Assembly (NCBI GenBank): GCA_005776735.1
Contig: SXOM01000131.1
Span: 1-17,479, forward strand
Direction of reading: 5' to 3'
Length of the DNA: 17,479 nucleotides
Origin: Pseudomonadota bacterium
GTDB taxonomy: Bacteria; Myxococcota_A; UBA796; SXON01
In this document: positions 1 to 7,612 of the stretch, piece by piece
Position numbering within the stretch: the stretch's first letter is position 1
How the letters are laid out: the number at the start of each line of letters is the position of its first letter
Notes under the pieces: generated by a model
Seen by the model: only the letters and a program-made list of their open reading frames with translations
Told to the model about the DNA's origin: nothing
The model's database searches: none
Program-made: the position numbers and the translations under genes

Positions 1-37
1 ACGGACGGGGAGGAGACTTGTGGTGCGGGTGGCCGCC

Positions 38-1876
38 TCAGCGGCACTTCGACTGCTCGGTGTAGTGATACCACCCGAGCTCGTCCTTCCAGAATTCGCC
101 GTTGAACGGCCAGTAGATGAACTTCGCCGAGGTCGCGAAGTCCGTGTCCTGGCCACCGCTGGTGTCCTTCAGGTCGATGTTCTGCATCTTGTAGATCGCG
201 TCGCCACGGCGGGCGTCCACCACCTCGAACTGGATGATGTCGGCCTGGCCGATGAGGTCACCCAGTTGCTTGGCCACACCGACCATGTTCTTGAGCATGG
301 CGCGGCCGGCGCGCTTCTTGAGCGTCTCGCGGGCGTCGGCGATGATCTTCATCAGCTCTTCGCCGACGGCACCCTTCCACTGCGACTTCTGCGACTGGAT
401 GAGCTGCTCTTCGGCCTCGAGCATCTCGAGGTGACGCACCAGGCCCGAGAGCTCCTGATCGCGCAACAGGCGCGCGAAGAGCGGCTTGGGGAGCAGGGTC
501 TCGCCCTTGCCCTCGAAGTAGCGCTCGTACGCCTGGTCGGAGAGCGCCTTGCCCTCCTCGGAGGAGTAGGTCTTGAGCGTGTCCTTCAGCTCGAGGTGCA
601 CCGGCGCGTAGCGCGCCTTGAAGTCGGCGAGCGTCCGGTCGACGTCGTCGTACTGGCACATCTGGAAGTAGGTCAGCGCGCGCAGGACGGTGGCCTCGGG
701 CACATACTCCACATCGGAGTAGTACGGGCTTTCGACCGTGAGGATCTCGCCGAGCGTGTAGTTGAGGTCGCTGAGGAGGAACGCAGCCCACGCGGTCTCG
801 AACTGGGCCTGGGGCCAGTACACGCTGTCGCGCGAGACGCGGAGGTAGTACTCCTTGGCCTGCGCATGATCGCCGATTCCGTAGTAGATACGCGCGATGT
901 TGAGCACCGACAGGTCGCGCAGGCGCTCGAGCGCCTCGAGCTCCTGGAGGGTGGGGGCGTCGGGCTTGGTCTTGGCCACCTCGGAGAACGCCCGCACCGC
1001 CGACTTGAGCTTGCCGGTGGTGTTGTCGATGACACCGATGAGGTAGGTCGCCCGGAGGTACAGGTCTGACTTCTCGGGCACCTGCTGCAGCATCTTCTTG
1101 GCTTCGCTGAGCTTTTCCTGCTCGTAGAGCTGGAGGCCGAGCAGGTAGTAGAGCTGGCTGCGGGCCGACTTCGGATAGTCGTCGGGCGAGATCTTCGCCA
1201 CGACCCGGTTGAGGTCGGTGACGTCGCCGGTGAGGTGGTAGATCTGGACCAACTTGGGCAGCGCGTACTTGAAGTAGGGGCTGCCGGTGCCGCGCTTGAG
1301 GACCTCGATGAAGTAGTACTGCGCCGAGTGGTACATCTTCAGCTCGTACAGGGAGAGGCCCATGTGGTACAGGACCTTGGTCTCCTTGTCCGGGAAGGTG
1401 TTGTCCTTCAGGATGTCGTGGAACGCCAACGAGGCGGAGAGGGCCTTCTTGGCCTTGAGCTGTCGGATCGCGTCCTCGAGCTGCTCGGGGTCCTTCCCCT
1501 CGTCCTCGCCGTCGTCCTTGTCGACGAGCTCCTTCTTCTTGGACTTGCTGGAGCCGACCTCCTCCTCGTCGTCGAAGGACTTCTTGGACTGTTCCTTCTT
1601 CGAGGCGGGCTTGGGGGCCTCTTCCTCGGCCGCGGGCTCTTCGTCCTTGGGCGTGGAGTTCTTGGCGATGACCTTCTTGACCGCGTCGATCACGGGGGCG
1701 GGTGCGCCCTCGTTGGTGAGGCAGCGGACGAAGTCGGCGGTGAACGTTTCGCCCGACTCGTCGATCGTCTGCACGACGATGGACTCCGGCACGTTCACGT
1801 TGACCATGTTCATGACTTCGTCGCACGTCAGCGCGTGAGCCGGCGCGGCGAGAGAGAGCAGGAGCAGCGTGGACAT
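38..1876 (-). CDS. Periplasmic TPR protein, GltC-like
   Basis: A 612-residue exported protein. The ATG at 1876 is chosen because it gives a signal peptide (MSTLLLLSLAAPAHA, then LTCDEV) and overlaps the upstream barrel's stop as TGATG, which implies translational coupling. Order of parts: signal peptide 1-15; a small N-terminal domain with two Cys (residues ~18-70, pattern VPESIVVQTIDESG); a Lys/Glu/Asp-rich low-complexity linker (~74-125); then helical TPR repeats (from ~130, with motifs such as YHMGLSLYELKMYHSAQYYF and YYLLGLQLYEQEKLSEAKKM); and a conserved-looking end with YWPFNGEFWKDELGWY. Seen: TPR periodicity, export signal, operon position after two beta-barrels. Known: Myxococcus GltC is a periplasmic TPR protein encoded next to the barrels GltA and GltB. 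Inferred: this is the orthologous scaffold. A generic TPR envelope protein is the alternative. The acidic/basic linker is unlikely to be folded. Confidence 0.9.
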   Translation of the reverse strand: MSTLLLLSLAAPAHALTCDEVMNMVNVNVPESIVVQTIDESGETFTADFVRCLTNEGAPAPVIDAVKKVIAKNSTPKDEEPAAEEEAPKPASKKEQSKKSFDDEEEVGSSKSKKKELVDKDDGEDEGKDPEQLEDAIRQLKAKKALSASLAFHDILKDNTFPDKETKVLYHMGLSLYELKMYHSAQYYFIEVLKRGTGSPYFKYALPKLVQIYHLTGDVTDLNRVVAKISPDDYPKSARSQLYYLLGLQLYEQEKLSEAKKMLQQVPEKSDLYLRATYLIGVIDNTTGKLKSAVRAFSEVAKTKPDAPTLQELEALERLRDLSVLNIARIYYGIGDHAQAKEYYLRVSRDSVYWPQAQFETAWAAFLLSDLNYTLGEILTVESPYYSDVEYVPEATVLRALTYFQMCQYDDVDRTLADFKARYAPVHLELKDTLKTYSSEEGKALSDQAYERYFEGKGETLLPKPLFARLLRDQELSGLVRHLEMLEAEEQLIQSQKSQWKGAVGEELMKIIADARETLKKRAGRAMLKNMVGVAKQLGDLIGQADIIQFEVVDARRGDAIYKMQNIDLKDTSGGQDTDFATSAKFIYWPFNGEFWKDELGWYHYTEQSKCR

Positions 1877-2721
1877 CACTTCATCCCCGGGAAGAAGAAG
1901 GACACGTTCGCCTGGACGATGAGGTTGTTCTTCATCTCCAGCGTCGTGGACTTCACGACTTCGATGTAGGTCATCGACTTGACTTCGGCCCGGACGGCCA
2001 CCGATTCGCTGAACGCGATGCGCGCCCCGCCGCCCATGAGCGTGGTGGGGTGCACCTGGTACTGGGTGCGGTGGGCCGGACCGTCCGGCGGTTCGTCGTC
2101 GGCCTGGAGCGCGATGAGGTCGTCTTCGGTCGCGGTGACGCCCAGGCCGATCGTGCCGTAGATGTCGAACGCGATGATGTTGTTGCCGGACGCCACCTTG
2201 CCGTAGATCGGCGCGAACTGCAGGCCCACGTTTCCGTGCGCGGTGAGCCGCGAGATGTCCGGCGACACCGAGTTCTTGGTGAGGAGCTGGCAGCTCAGGG
2301 GCTTCCAGTCCGGGTCGTCGCAACCGCCCTGGCCAAGAATTGGCGAATAGGCACCCTGGACCTCGATCGCGAAGATCTCGGTCGCATGGTAGTCGAACAC
2401 CGCGCCGAGGATGTAGCGGTTGAGGAACGGGTCGTTCGCCACGAAGCCGAGGGAGGGCCCGATCTCGTAGCGGTGGAGCTTCATGAAGGTCTTCGGCTGG
2501 ATGGTCTTGATGACCTTCTTGCGCCGCTTCGGTTCCGCCTTCTTGGGCTCGGCCTTTCCGGACTTCACGGCGTCCTTCTGGGACTTCACGGACTCTTCGT
2601 CTTCTTCGTCTTCGTCCTGGGCCACCGCGACCAAGGAGTCGGTGGGCGCGGGGAGGATCGCCTCGGCCTCTTCGGCGTAGGCGGGCGCGGCGAGCGCGAG
2701 GGAGAGGGCAATGCTCAGCAT
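1876..2721 (-). CDS. Outer-membrane beta-barrel protein (myxobacterial OMP family), GltA/GltB-like
   Basis: A 281-residue protein with a 16-residue signal peptide (MLSIALSLALAAPAYA) and a charged Asp/Glu then Lys/Arg linker (residues ~35-70) ahead of the barrel. The barrel begins around FMKLHRYEIGPSLGFV and alternates short amphipathic strands (YSPILGQ, GNVGLQFAPIYGKV, FDIYGTIGLGV, GGGARIAFSESVAVRAEV). It ends in VSFFFPGMK. The ATG at 2721 has AAGGAA about 8 bases upstream and lies 16 bases after the stop of the preceding barrel. The last base of its TGA is the first base of the TPR gene's ATG. It aligns by eye with the upstream gene product (shared KxxRxEIxPSxGxV and the GAxxxYH region), so the two are paralogues. 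Known: this family is abundant in Myxococcota and includes GltA/GltB-type barrels. Inferred: it forms an OM complex with its neighbours. Confidence 0.9.
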   Translation of the reverse strand: MLSIALSLALAAPAYAEEAEAILPAPTDSLVAVAQDEDEEDEESVKSQKDAVKSGKAEPKKAEPKRRKKVIKTIQPKTFMKLHRYEIGPSLGFVANDPFLNRYILGAVFDYHATEIFAIEVQGAYSPILGQGGCDDPDWKPLSCQLLTKNSVSPDISRLTAHGNVGLQFAPIYGKVASGNNIIAFDIYGTIGLGVTATEDDLIALQADDEPPDGPAHRTQYQVHPTTLMGGGARIAFSESVAVRAEVKSMTYIEVVKSTTLEMKNNLIVQANVSFFFPGMK

Positions 2722-2737
2722 CGTGGTTCCTTGCCGC

Positions 2738-3625
2738 TCAGAAGTTGAAGAGGCGGGGCTTCATCTTCGGAACGAAGATCGAAATGCCGCCGGTGGTGAT
2801 GAACTGGGACTGGACCTCGTCTTCGAGGACCTGCTGCTGCCCGGTGGTGGGGTCGATGTCGCCGACGATGTAGTCGGCCTCCTGCCCGATGTAGATCATC
2901 GTGCGGGCATCGAGCTTGAGCGCGACCGTGGGGCTGAGGAAGATGTTCATGCCCACGCCCAGGTTGAGCGCGGGCGCGAAGACCTGCTGAGGGTTCGGCT
3001 CGAGGTAGACCGGGTCGGGCGACTCGCCGGAGCGGTAGGCCTCGTCGACCGTGGCCACGTCCTTGCTGATCGCGAGCAAGCCCACGCCGCCGGTGCCGTA
3101 CACGTCGAAGTTGACGACGCCTTCGCCGATGAGGTTGATCTTGCCGTAGACGGGCGACCAACGCGCGCTGAACGCCGTTCCCAGCGACATCCGGTCGATC
3201 GGCTGCTGGAACGTGGTGTCGGGGTCGCCCTGGTAGGCGATGTCCAACAACGTGCGGGTGAGGTTCTTCACGCCCGTCTTGCCGGTGTTCGGCGAGTACA
3301 GGACCGCCGCCTCGACCGACAGCCGCTCGCTGAAGTGGTACGCCAGGTAGGCGCCACCGACGTAGATGTCGGCGAAGCTGTTGTTCGGGACGTAGCCGAT
3401 GGAGGGCGCGATCTCGAAGCGGTTGGCCTTGATGAAGAACCGGTTCCGAATCGGATCGAACGGCGGCTTCTTGCCGTTGAACTCCTCGAGCGCCAGAACC
3501 GCGCTGTTCTTGTCCTTGGCAAGGGCCGGGGTGGGGGCCAGCAGGGTGCCGGCGACGAGCGCCAGGGCTGCAGCACCGCACAACAGGCGCAGGGTGGGTT
3601 CGACGATGCTTCCGGCAGGCTTCAT
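2738..3625 (-). CDS. Outer-membrane beta-barrel protein (myxobacterial OMP family), first gene of the barrel-barrel-TPR operon
   Basis: A 295-residue exported barrel. The ATG at 3625 has GGAG 7 bases upstream. The N-terminus has a positively charged start, a hydrophobic core (LCGAAALALVAGTLLAP) and a likely cleavage at ALA-KDKN around residue 36. The barrel opens with RFFIKANRFEIAPSIGYV and shows strand motifs FSERLSVEAAVLYSP, FSARWSPVYGKI, VNFDVYGTGGVGLLAI, LNLGVGMNIFLS and LKLDARTMIYIG. It ends in the aromatic residue Phe, as many barrels do for BAM recognition. It lacks the long charged linker of its downstream paralogue. It is the first gene of a three-gene minus-strand operon, 16 bases from the next. 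The family call rests on motif resemblance; equivalence to GltB or GltA is inferred from gene order only. Confidence 0.9.
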   Translation of the reverse strand: MKPAGSIVEPTLRLLCGAAALALVAGTLLAPTPALAKDKNSAVLALEEFNGKKPPFDPIRNRFFIKANRFEIAPSIGYVPNNSFADIYVGGAYLAYHFSERLSVEAAVLYSPNTGKTGVKNLTRTLLDIAYQGDPDTTFQQPIDRMSLGTAFSARWSPVYGKINLIGEGVVNFDVYGTGGVGLLAISKDVATVDEAYRSGESPDPVYLEPNPQQVFAPALNLGVGMNIFLSPTVALKLDARTMIYIGQEADYIVGDIDPTTGQQQVLEDEVQSQFITTGGISIFVPKMKPRLFNF

Positions 3626-3706
3626 TCCAGCTCTCCGCTAGCCACGAGTCCCAGGGTGGGATCCGAGGGCGCCGCACCATAGCACGGAACGCGTGGTTAG
3701 GGTGGC
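3626..3706. promoter_or_regulatory. Divergent intergenic region, probable bidirectional promoter
   Basis: These 81 bases separate the minus-strand barrel operon (start 3625) from the plus-strand secreted-protein gene (start 3707). By position, both promoters should lie here. On the minus strand a weak -10-like TATGGT occurs, without a good -35 at 17 bases. No inverted repeat stood out. The placement is inferred; the exact boxes are not resolved. Confidence 0.35.
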
Positions 3707-4138
3707 GTGACAACGAGGTCCGGCATGGGGTTCGCACTTTCTCTGCTGGTGGCCGCCGGGCCGGTCGGAGCGGAGCTCTCGGCGCCTGTGGCCCCGCTCG
3801 CTGCGACCGAAGCGGCCAGCTTCGTGCTAACGACAGTGGGTCGCGACAGCGTGTTGCTCGACGGCTGCGCGCCGGTGGAGCTCGAACGCCGTGAAGGTGA
3901 GAGCTGGGTCGCCGTTCCGCGCCGCCCCTGCCCGCAGCGGCCCGCGGCGACCGTGGTGCAGCAGAGCCTGGTTCTGTCGGTTCCACCGCCTGGACCTGGT
4001 GAATTCCGCGCCGTGGTCGCCTACGGCGTGGGCTGCCGGCCGTCCCGGCCGTTCGCGTTCGCGGCGTGCGAGGTCGTCGAGGTCGTGCGCTCCAACCCGT
4101 TTCGCGTCGAGCAGGCCGCGGTCAGCCCGGCTCCCTGA
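3707..4138 (+). CDS. Small secreted protein with four cysteines, function unknown
   Basis: A 143-residue protein read from GTG 3707. An in-frame ATG at 3725 has a better Shine-Dalgarno (GAGGT, 5 bases away) and may be the true start; the GTG start keeps an Arg before the hydrophobic core. The signal peptide is GFALSLLVAAGPVGA, then ELSAP. The mature part is beta-rich, with four Cys (DGCAP, RRPCP, GVGCRP, AACEV) that could form two disulfides in the periplasm. The layout (FVLTTVGRDSVLLDGC then LERREGESWVAV) recalls bacterial Ig-like folds, but that is only a resemblance. GC-rich third codon positions support real coding. Its last 17 bases overlap the convergent lipoprotein gene. No function can be assigned. 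Confidence 0.7.
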   Translation: MTTRSGMGFALSLLVAAGPVGAELSAPVAPLAATEAASFVLTTVGRDSVLLDGCAPVELERREGESWVAVPRRPCPQRPAATVVQQSLVLSVPPPGPGEFRAVVAYGVGCRPSRPFAFAACEVVEVVRSNPFRVEQAAVSPAP

Positions 4139-4991
4139 CCCGGATCCGTAGTTCCGACCAGCCCATTCCGCCGCGGCGGTCGCGGACCACCACCCACAGG
4201 CTCTGCGTCTGGAGGGTGGGAGCGTCGGGGGCGAAGTAGACGACGGTGGCGACGGGCCACAGCGTATCCGTCTGGTTGTACGAACCTTCCTGCGCGTACC
4301 AGGTGAGGTACGGCTCCTCGGTGCGCGACTGCTCGACGCCGCCGTCGGGCGTGTAGAGGTAGGTCTCCACCGCGCCGTCGGCGAGGTCGACCGCGATGTC
4401 GTAGGCCTGGCCGGCGTCGAGGACCACCTCGGCGCCCGCCGCCACGGGAAGGTCGTCCACGCGCCACCGTGCGATGGTCGGGTTGTGGTTCGGCGTCGCG
4501 GCGAGCGAGACGGGGACCCGCTTGTAGGCGAGCTCGACGTCGTCCTCGTCGAGCTCCTCGCCCTCGGGCAGCTCGGGGATCGCCGCGATGTAGGTCATCG
4601 CGAACGTGCCCTCCGCCCGATCGGCCTCGGCGAGCGTGTCGAGGTAGTCGGCGGGGACCTGCCAGGTCGGCGGCATCAGCGGGAGAAAGCCGATGAAGCC
4701 GGCGGCTTCGAGGGCCGCCGGGTCGAGCGTGGTCGGGTCCCCCGTCTCCAAGAGCGACGGGTCGATCGCGCAGCCGAAGTCGTCGGAGCTGGCCCCGTCG
4801 CACACGAACCACGCGCTCCCGGCGACGGGCGCCGCCGGGGACACCACGAGCGCGTCGAACTGGACGATGTCGCCCGGGCGCGGCTCGGCAGGTTCGCTCG
4901 CGACGGCGAGCACCCGGAGCCGGTCGACCTGCCACGACTCCGCCATCGGGTCGGAGTCACACGCGGACAATGCGAGAAGGAGGTAGGTCAA
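4122..4991 (-). CDS. Lipoprotein, last gene of the TonB-system operon
   Basis: A 289-residue lipoprotein starting at TTG 4991. The start overlaps the receptor's stop as TTGA (4988-4991), with AAGG 6 bases upstream, and no other usable start is in frame. The signal peptide is extremely short: MTYLLLALSAC, with lipobox LSAC and lipidated Cys at residue 11. The mature part begins with VDRLRVLAVASEPAEPRPGD, a pattern I recognise from myxobacterial lipoproteins (RVLxVxxxPxxxxPG), followed by beta-rich Ig-like segments, two Cys (WFVCDG, FGCAID) and acidic loops. The position directly after a TonB-dependent receptor suggests a surface or periplasmic partner for substrate capture, like the receptor-lipoprotein pairs of SusCD systems. 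That role is inferred; there is no SusD-like TPR content. Confidence 0.85.
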   Translation of the reverse strand: MTYLLLALSACDSDPMAESWQVDRLRVLAVASEPAEPRPGDIVQFDALVVSPAAPVAGSAWFVCDGASSDDFGCAIDPSLLETGDPTTLDPAALEAAGFIGFLPLMPPTWQVPADYLDTLAEADRAEGTFAMTYIAAIPELPEGEELDEDDVELAYKRVPVSLAATPNHNPTIARWRVDDLPVAAGAEVVLDAGQAYDIAVDLADGAVETYLYTPDGGVEQSRTEEPYLTWYAQEGSYNQTDTLWPVATVVYFAPDAPTLQTQSLWVVVRDRRGGMGWSELRIRVREPG

Positions 4992-7612
4992 AGCTGCACC
5001 TTCAGCTCGAATCCCGGGCTGGGGATGATGGGGAGACCTTCGAAGTACCGACTCTCCGTGTAGTCGTAATTATATTGTTCGAACTCTGGATTCTCGCCGT
5101 GCACCGCGTTGATGACGTCGAGGTACACGAGCAACTGCCACGTCTTGAAGGTGAACAGCTTGTCAATTCGCGCCGACACCGCCCAGTACGGCGGAAGGCG
5201 CTCGCTGTTGGTGTCGCCCGACGGGAAGGCGACGTAGGTGTCCTGGTCGACGTCGTAGACCCCGAGCGCGTAGGGCGTCGTCGGGTTGCCGGTCGTGTAC
5301 TGCACCTTCCCGCCGATCGTGAGGTCGTAGGGGAGGCGGTAGTTGGCGACGGCGGTGAGGATGTGGGTCTGGTCGTAGTCGAAGAGGTACCACTCCTCGT
5401 CGGGGTAGTCCTGGCGTTCGCTGCGGCTCAGCGTGTAGCTGATCCAGCCGAAGAGGTTGCCGATCGGCTCGTGGCGGGCGATCACCTCGAGCCCGTAGGC
5501 CCGGCCGACGCCGGCGTTGAGGAAGTAGCTGTCCTCGATGGTCCCGAAGTCCCGATTGCCGACGATCACGTCGGTCAGGTCCTTGTAGAAGCCTTCGACC
5601 TCGACCTTGAACGCCGGGCCGAACGACTGCTCCACCCCGACCGACGACGACCACGACTGCTCCGCACCCAGCTCCACGGGCTCGTCGTCGGGACGGTACT
5701 GCTGGAACGGCTGCGGCGGCTGGTGGTACAGGCCGCTCGACGCCTTGATGGCCGTCGAGCGGGTGGCCTGCCAGCGCACCGAGAACCGAGGGTCCAGGGC
5801 GAGCACCTCGTTCTCGTCGGGGATGATGACGTACATCAGGCGTACGCCCCCGTTGAGGGTGAGCGCGTCGAGGTCGCGGAGCGGCTTCCACCGTACGTTG
5901 AGCCAGGGATCGGGCCCGAAGCCGGTCGCGGTCCCCTCCAGCGCGTAGGGCTCCCGCTCGGCCAGCGGATCGATCTCGGCGAAGTTGGCAGGATTGTAGG
6001 GAAGCTCGATCCTGAAGTCTGCCCACCCCGCGATGAAGTCGATGCCGCCGGTGACCGCCAGGTGCTCGTCGTGGTCGTACCGCACCTCGCCCCGGACCTC
6101 GGCGGTGTAGCGGGTCTGGATCAGGTAGAAGCTGTCCCCCACGTCCAGCGCGGCTTCGTCGACGCCGAAGCTCGGGGCGACGCGGGCGGACCAGTGGTCG
6201 CCCCACGCGCGATCCCACGTGCCCCCCACCCGGTAGGTGCTGTAGTCGGTGCCGATGTCGCCCTGCGTCGCGGGGTCGGTGCCCTGGGAGTAGCCGGGTG
6301 GCGTTCGCAACAGGAGCGTGTCCCGGAAGCCGAACGCGAGGAGGGAGAACTTGTCCGGCTTGTCACCCTGGTATTGGTATTTTGCCTGAAAGTCCCACCA
6401 CCGCGGGATCACCGTGAAGCCGTCGTCGGCGAGGAACGCCGGCAGGATGGCGTCGATGTAGGAGACGCGGGCCGCCGCGCCGACGCCGTGTTCGTGCGCC
6501 TTTCCGAAGCTGCCCAACCACACGCCGCCGCTGTCCAGCGCGTCGGTGCTCCACCGCAGCTCGTGTCGCTCCGGGAACCGGGTGCGGGTGCTCGCCTCGA
6601 CCGTGCCGCCGGTGCTCCGGCCGTACTGCGGGCCGTAGCCGCCGGGCAGGTAGTCGACCGCCTGGACGAGGTCGGGGTTGATGACCGACTCGAACCCGCC
6701 GAGGTGGTAGATGTACGGGATGTACATTCCGTCGACGTAGACGCGGCTGTCTTCGGGATTGGCGCCGCGGATGATCAGCAGGCCGGTGCCGAGCGGCGCC
6801 CGCGCCGCCCCCGGCAGGTTCTGCACCACGCGGATCGGGTCGCCGAAGGTGCCCGGAATGCGCCGCACCTCGTCCATCGAGATGGTCCGCCGCGTCACGT
6901 CGGCGGACTCGCGCCGGTAGGTCCCGATGATGCCGGGGTCGGCGTAGGCCTGGTTGCGCACCCACAAGCGCACCGAGGTGACCTGGCCTTCGACCACCTC
7001 GGCCGGCTTCTCCAACGTGTCGAAACCCGGGTGGACCACCCGCAACGTGTGGGTGCCCGGGGCGACCCCCCGCAACTGCCAGCGCCCCTCGGCGTCGGTC
7101 TCGGTCTGTACGCCGAGGGCCTCGATGCGGACGAGGTGGCCGGCGAGCGGGCGACGGGTCCCCATCTCCACGACGGTGCCCTCGAGGGTGATCGGGAGCG
7201 AGGTGGGGTCGGGGGGCGTCGAGTCGGGGACGGCGTCTTCGCGGCTGGCCGCGTCGAGCACGAACCCGTAGGCGAACTCGATGGCGACCGGGACGGGGCC
7301 GGACGCATCCTCGGCCGGGGTGAACACGAACTGCTGCGCCGCGGCCACCGCGGCTTCGTCGAACCCGTGGCCGGCGGCGGCGAGCACCTCGACCTTGGTG
7401 ACCGCGCCGGCGGCGTCGATCTCGATGAGCAACCCGACGGTGCCCTCGACCTTCGCTGCCTGCGCTTCGGGCGGGTACGGCGCCTGCACGAACCGGGTGA
7501 GCTCGGGGTTCTTCACCAGCGGCGGCGGCTCTTCCGCCGGGGGGGGCGGGACGTCCTGCGCCCACGCGGGGGCTGCGGCGGTCGTGATCACGGCGAGCAG
7601 GACCCACTTCAT
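4988..7612 (-). CDS. TonB-dependent outer-membrane receptor with an N-terminal TonB C-terminal-like domain
   Basis: An 874-residue receptor. The ATG at 7612 overlaps the tonB stop (ATGA, 7609-7612). Parts: signal peptide MKWVLLAVITTAAAPAWA; a proline-rich linker (DVPPPPAEEPPP, ~20-32); a TonB-C-type domain (~40-118: APYPPEAQAAKVEGTVGLLI ... GHGFDEAAVAAAQQFVFTPA); a carboxypeptidase-regulatory-like beta-sandwich (~140-230: LEGTVVEMGTRRPLAGHLV, APGTHTLRVVHPGF); a plug (~240-345: RRIPGTFGDPIRVVQNLPG, LLIIRGANPEDSRVYVDGMY, YGPQYGRSTGGTVEAS); and a 22-strand-type barrel to the end (FELKVQL). Known: such receptors import metal chelates, vitamins, glycans or peptides using proton motive force passed through TonB. 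The substrate is not evident. The unusual part is the TonB-like domain in place of a signalling STN domain. It forms one operon with exbB, exbD and tonB. Confidence 0.95.
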   Translation of the reverse strand: MKWVLLAVITTAAAPAWAQDVPPPPAEEPPPLVKNPELTRFVQAPYPPEAQAAKVEGTVGLLIEIDAAGAVTKVEVLAAAGHGFDEAAVAAAQQFVFTPAEDASGPVPVAIEFAYGFVLDAASREDAVPDSTPPDPTSLPITLEGTVVEMGTRRPLAGHLVRIEALGVQTETDAEGRWQLRGVAPGTHTLRVVHPGFDTLEKPAEVVEGQVTSVRLWVRNQAYADPGIIGTYRRESADVTRRTISMDEVRRIPGTFGDPIRVVQNLPGAARAPLGTGLLIIRGANPEDSRVYVDGMYIPYIYHLGGFESVINPDLVQAVDYLPGGYGPQYGRSTGGTVEASTRTRFPERHELRWSTDALDSGGVWLGSFGKAHEHGVGAAARVSYIDAILPAFLADDGFTVIPRWWDFQAKYQYQGDKPDKFSLLAFGFRDTLLLRTPPGYSQGTDPATQGDIGTDYSTYRVGGTWDRAWGDHWSARVAPSFGVDEAALDVGDSFYLIQTRYTAEVRGEVRYDHDEHLAVTGGIDFIAGWADFRIELPYNPANFAEIDPLAEREPYALEGTATGFGPDPWLNVRWKPLRDLDALTLNGGVRLMYVIIPDENEVLALDPRFSVRWQATRSTAIKASSGLYHQPPQPFQQYRPDDEPVELGAEQSWSSSVGVEQSFGPAFKVEVEGFYKDLTDVIVGNRDFGTIEDSYFLNAGVGRAYGLEVIARHEPIGNLFGWISYTLSRSERQDYPDEEWYLFDYDQTHILTAVANYRLPYDLTIGGKVQYTTGNPTTPYALGVYDVDQDTYVAFPSGDTNSERLPPYWAVSARIDKLFTFKTWQLLVYLDVINAVHGENPEFEQYNYDYTESRYFEGLPIIPSPGFELKVQL

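Noticed and set aside
5069..5095. Local AT-rich patch in the receptor gene as a sign of transfer or an insertion scar
   Set aside because: It simply encodes a Gln/Tyr/Asn-rich stretch (EQYNYDYTE) of the last barrel strands; the frame and flanks are normal.
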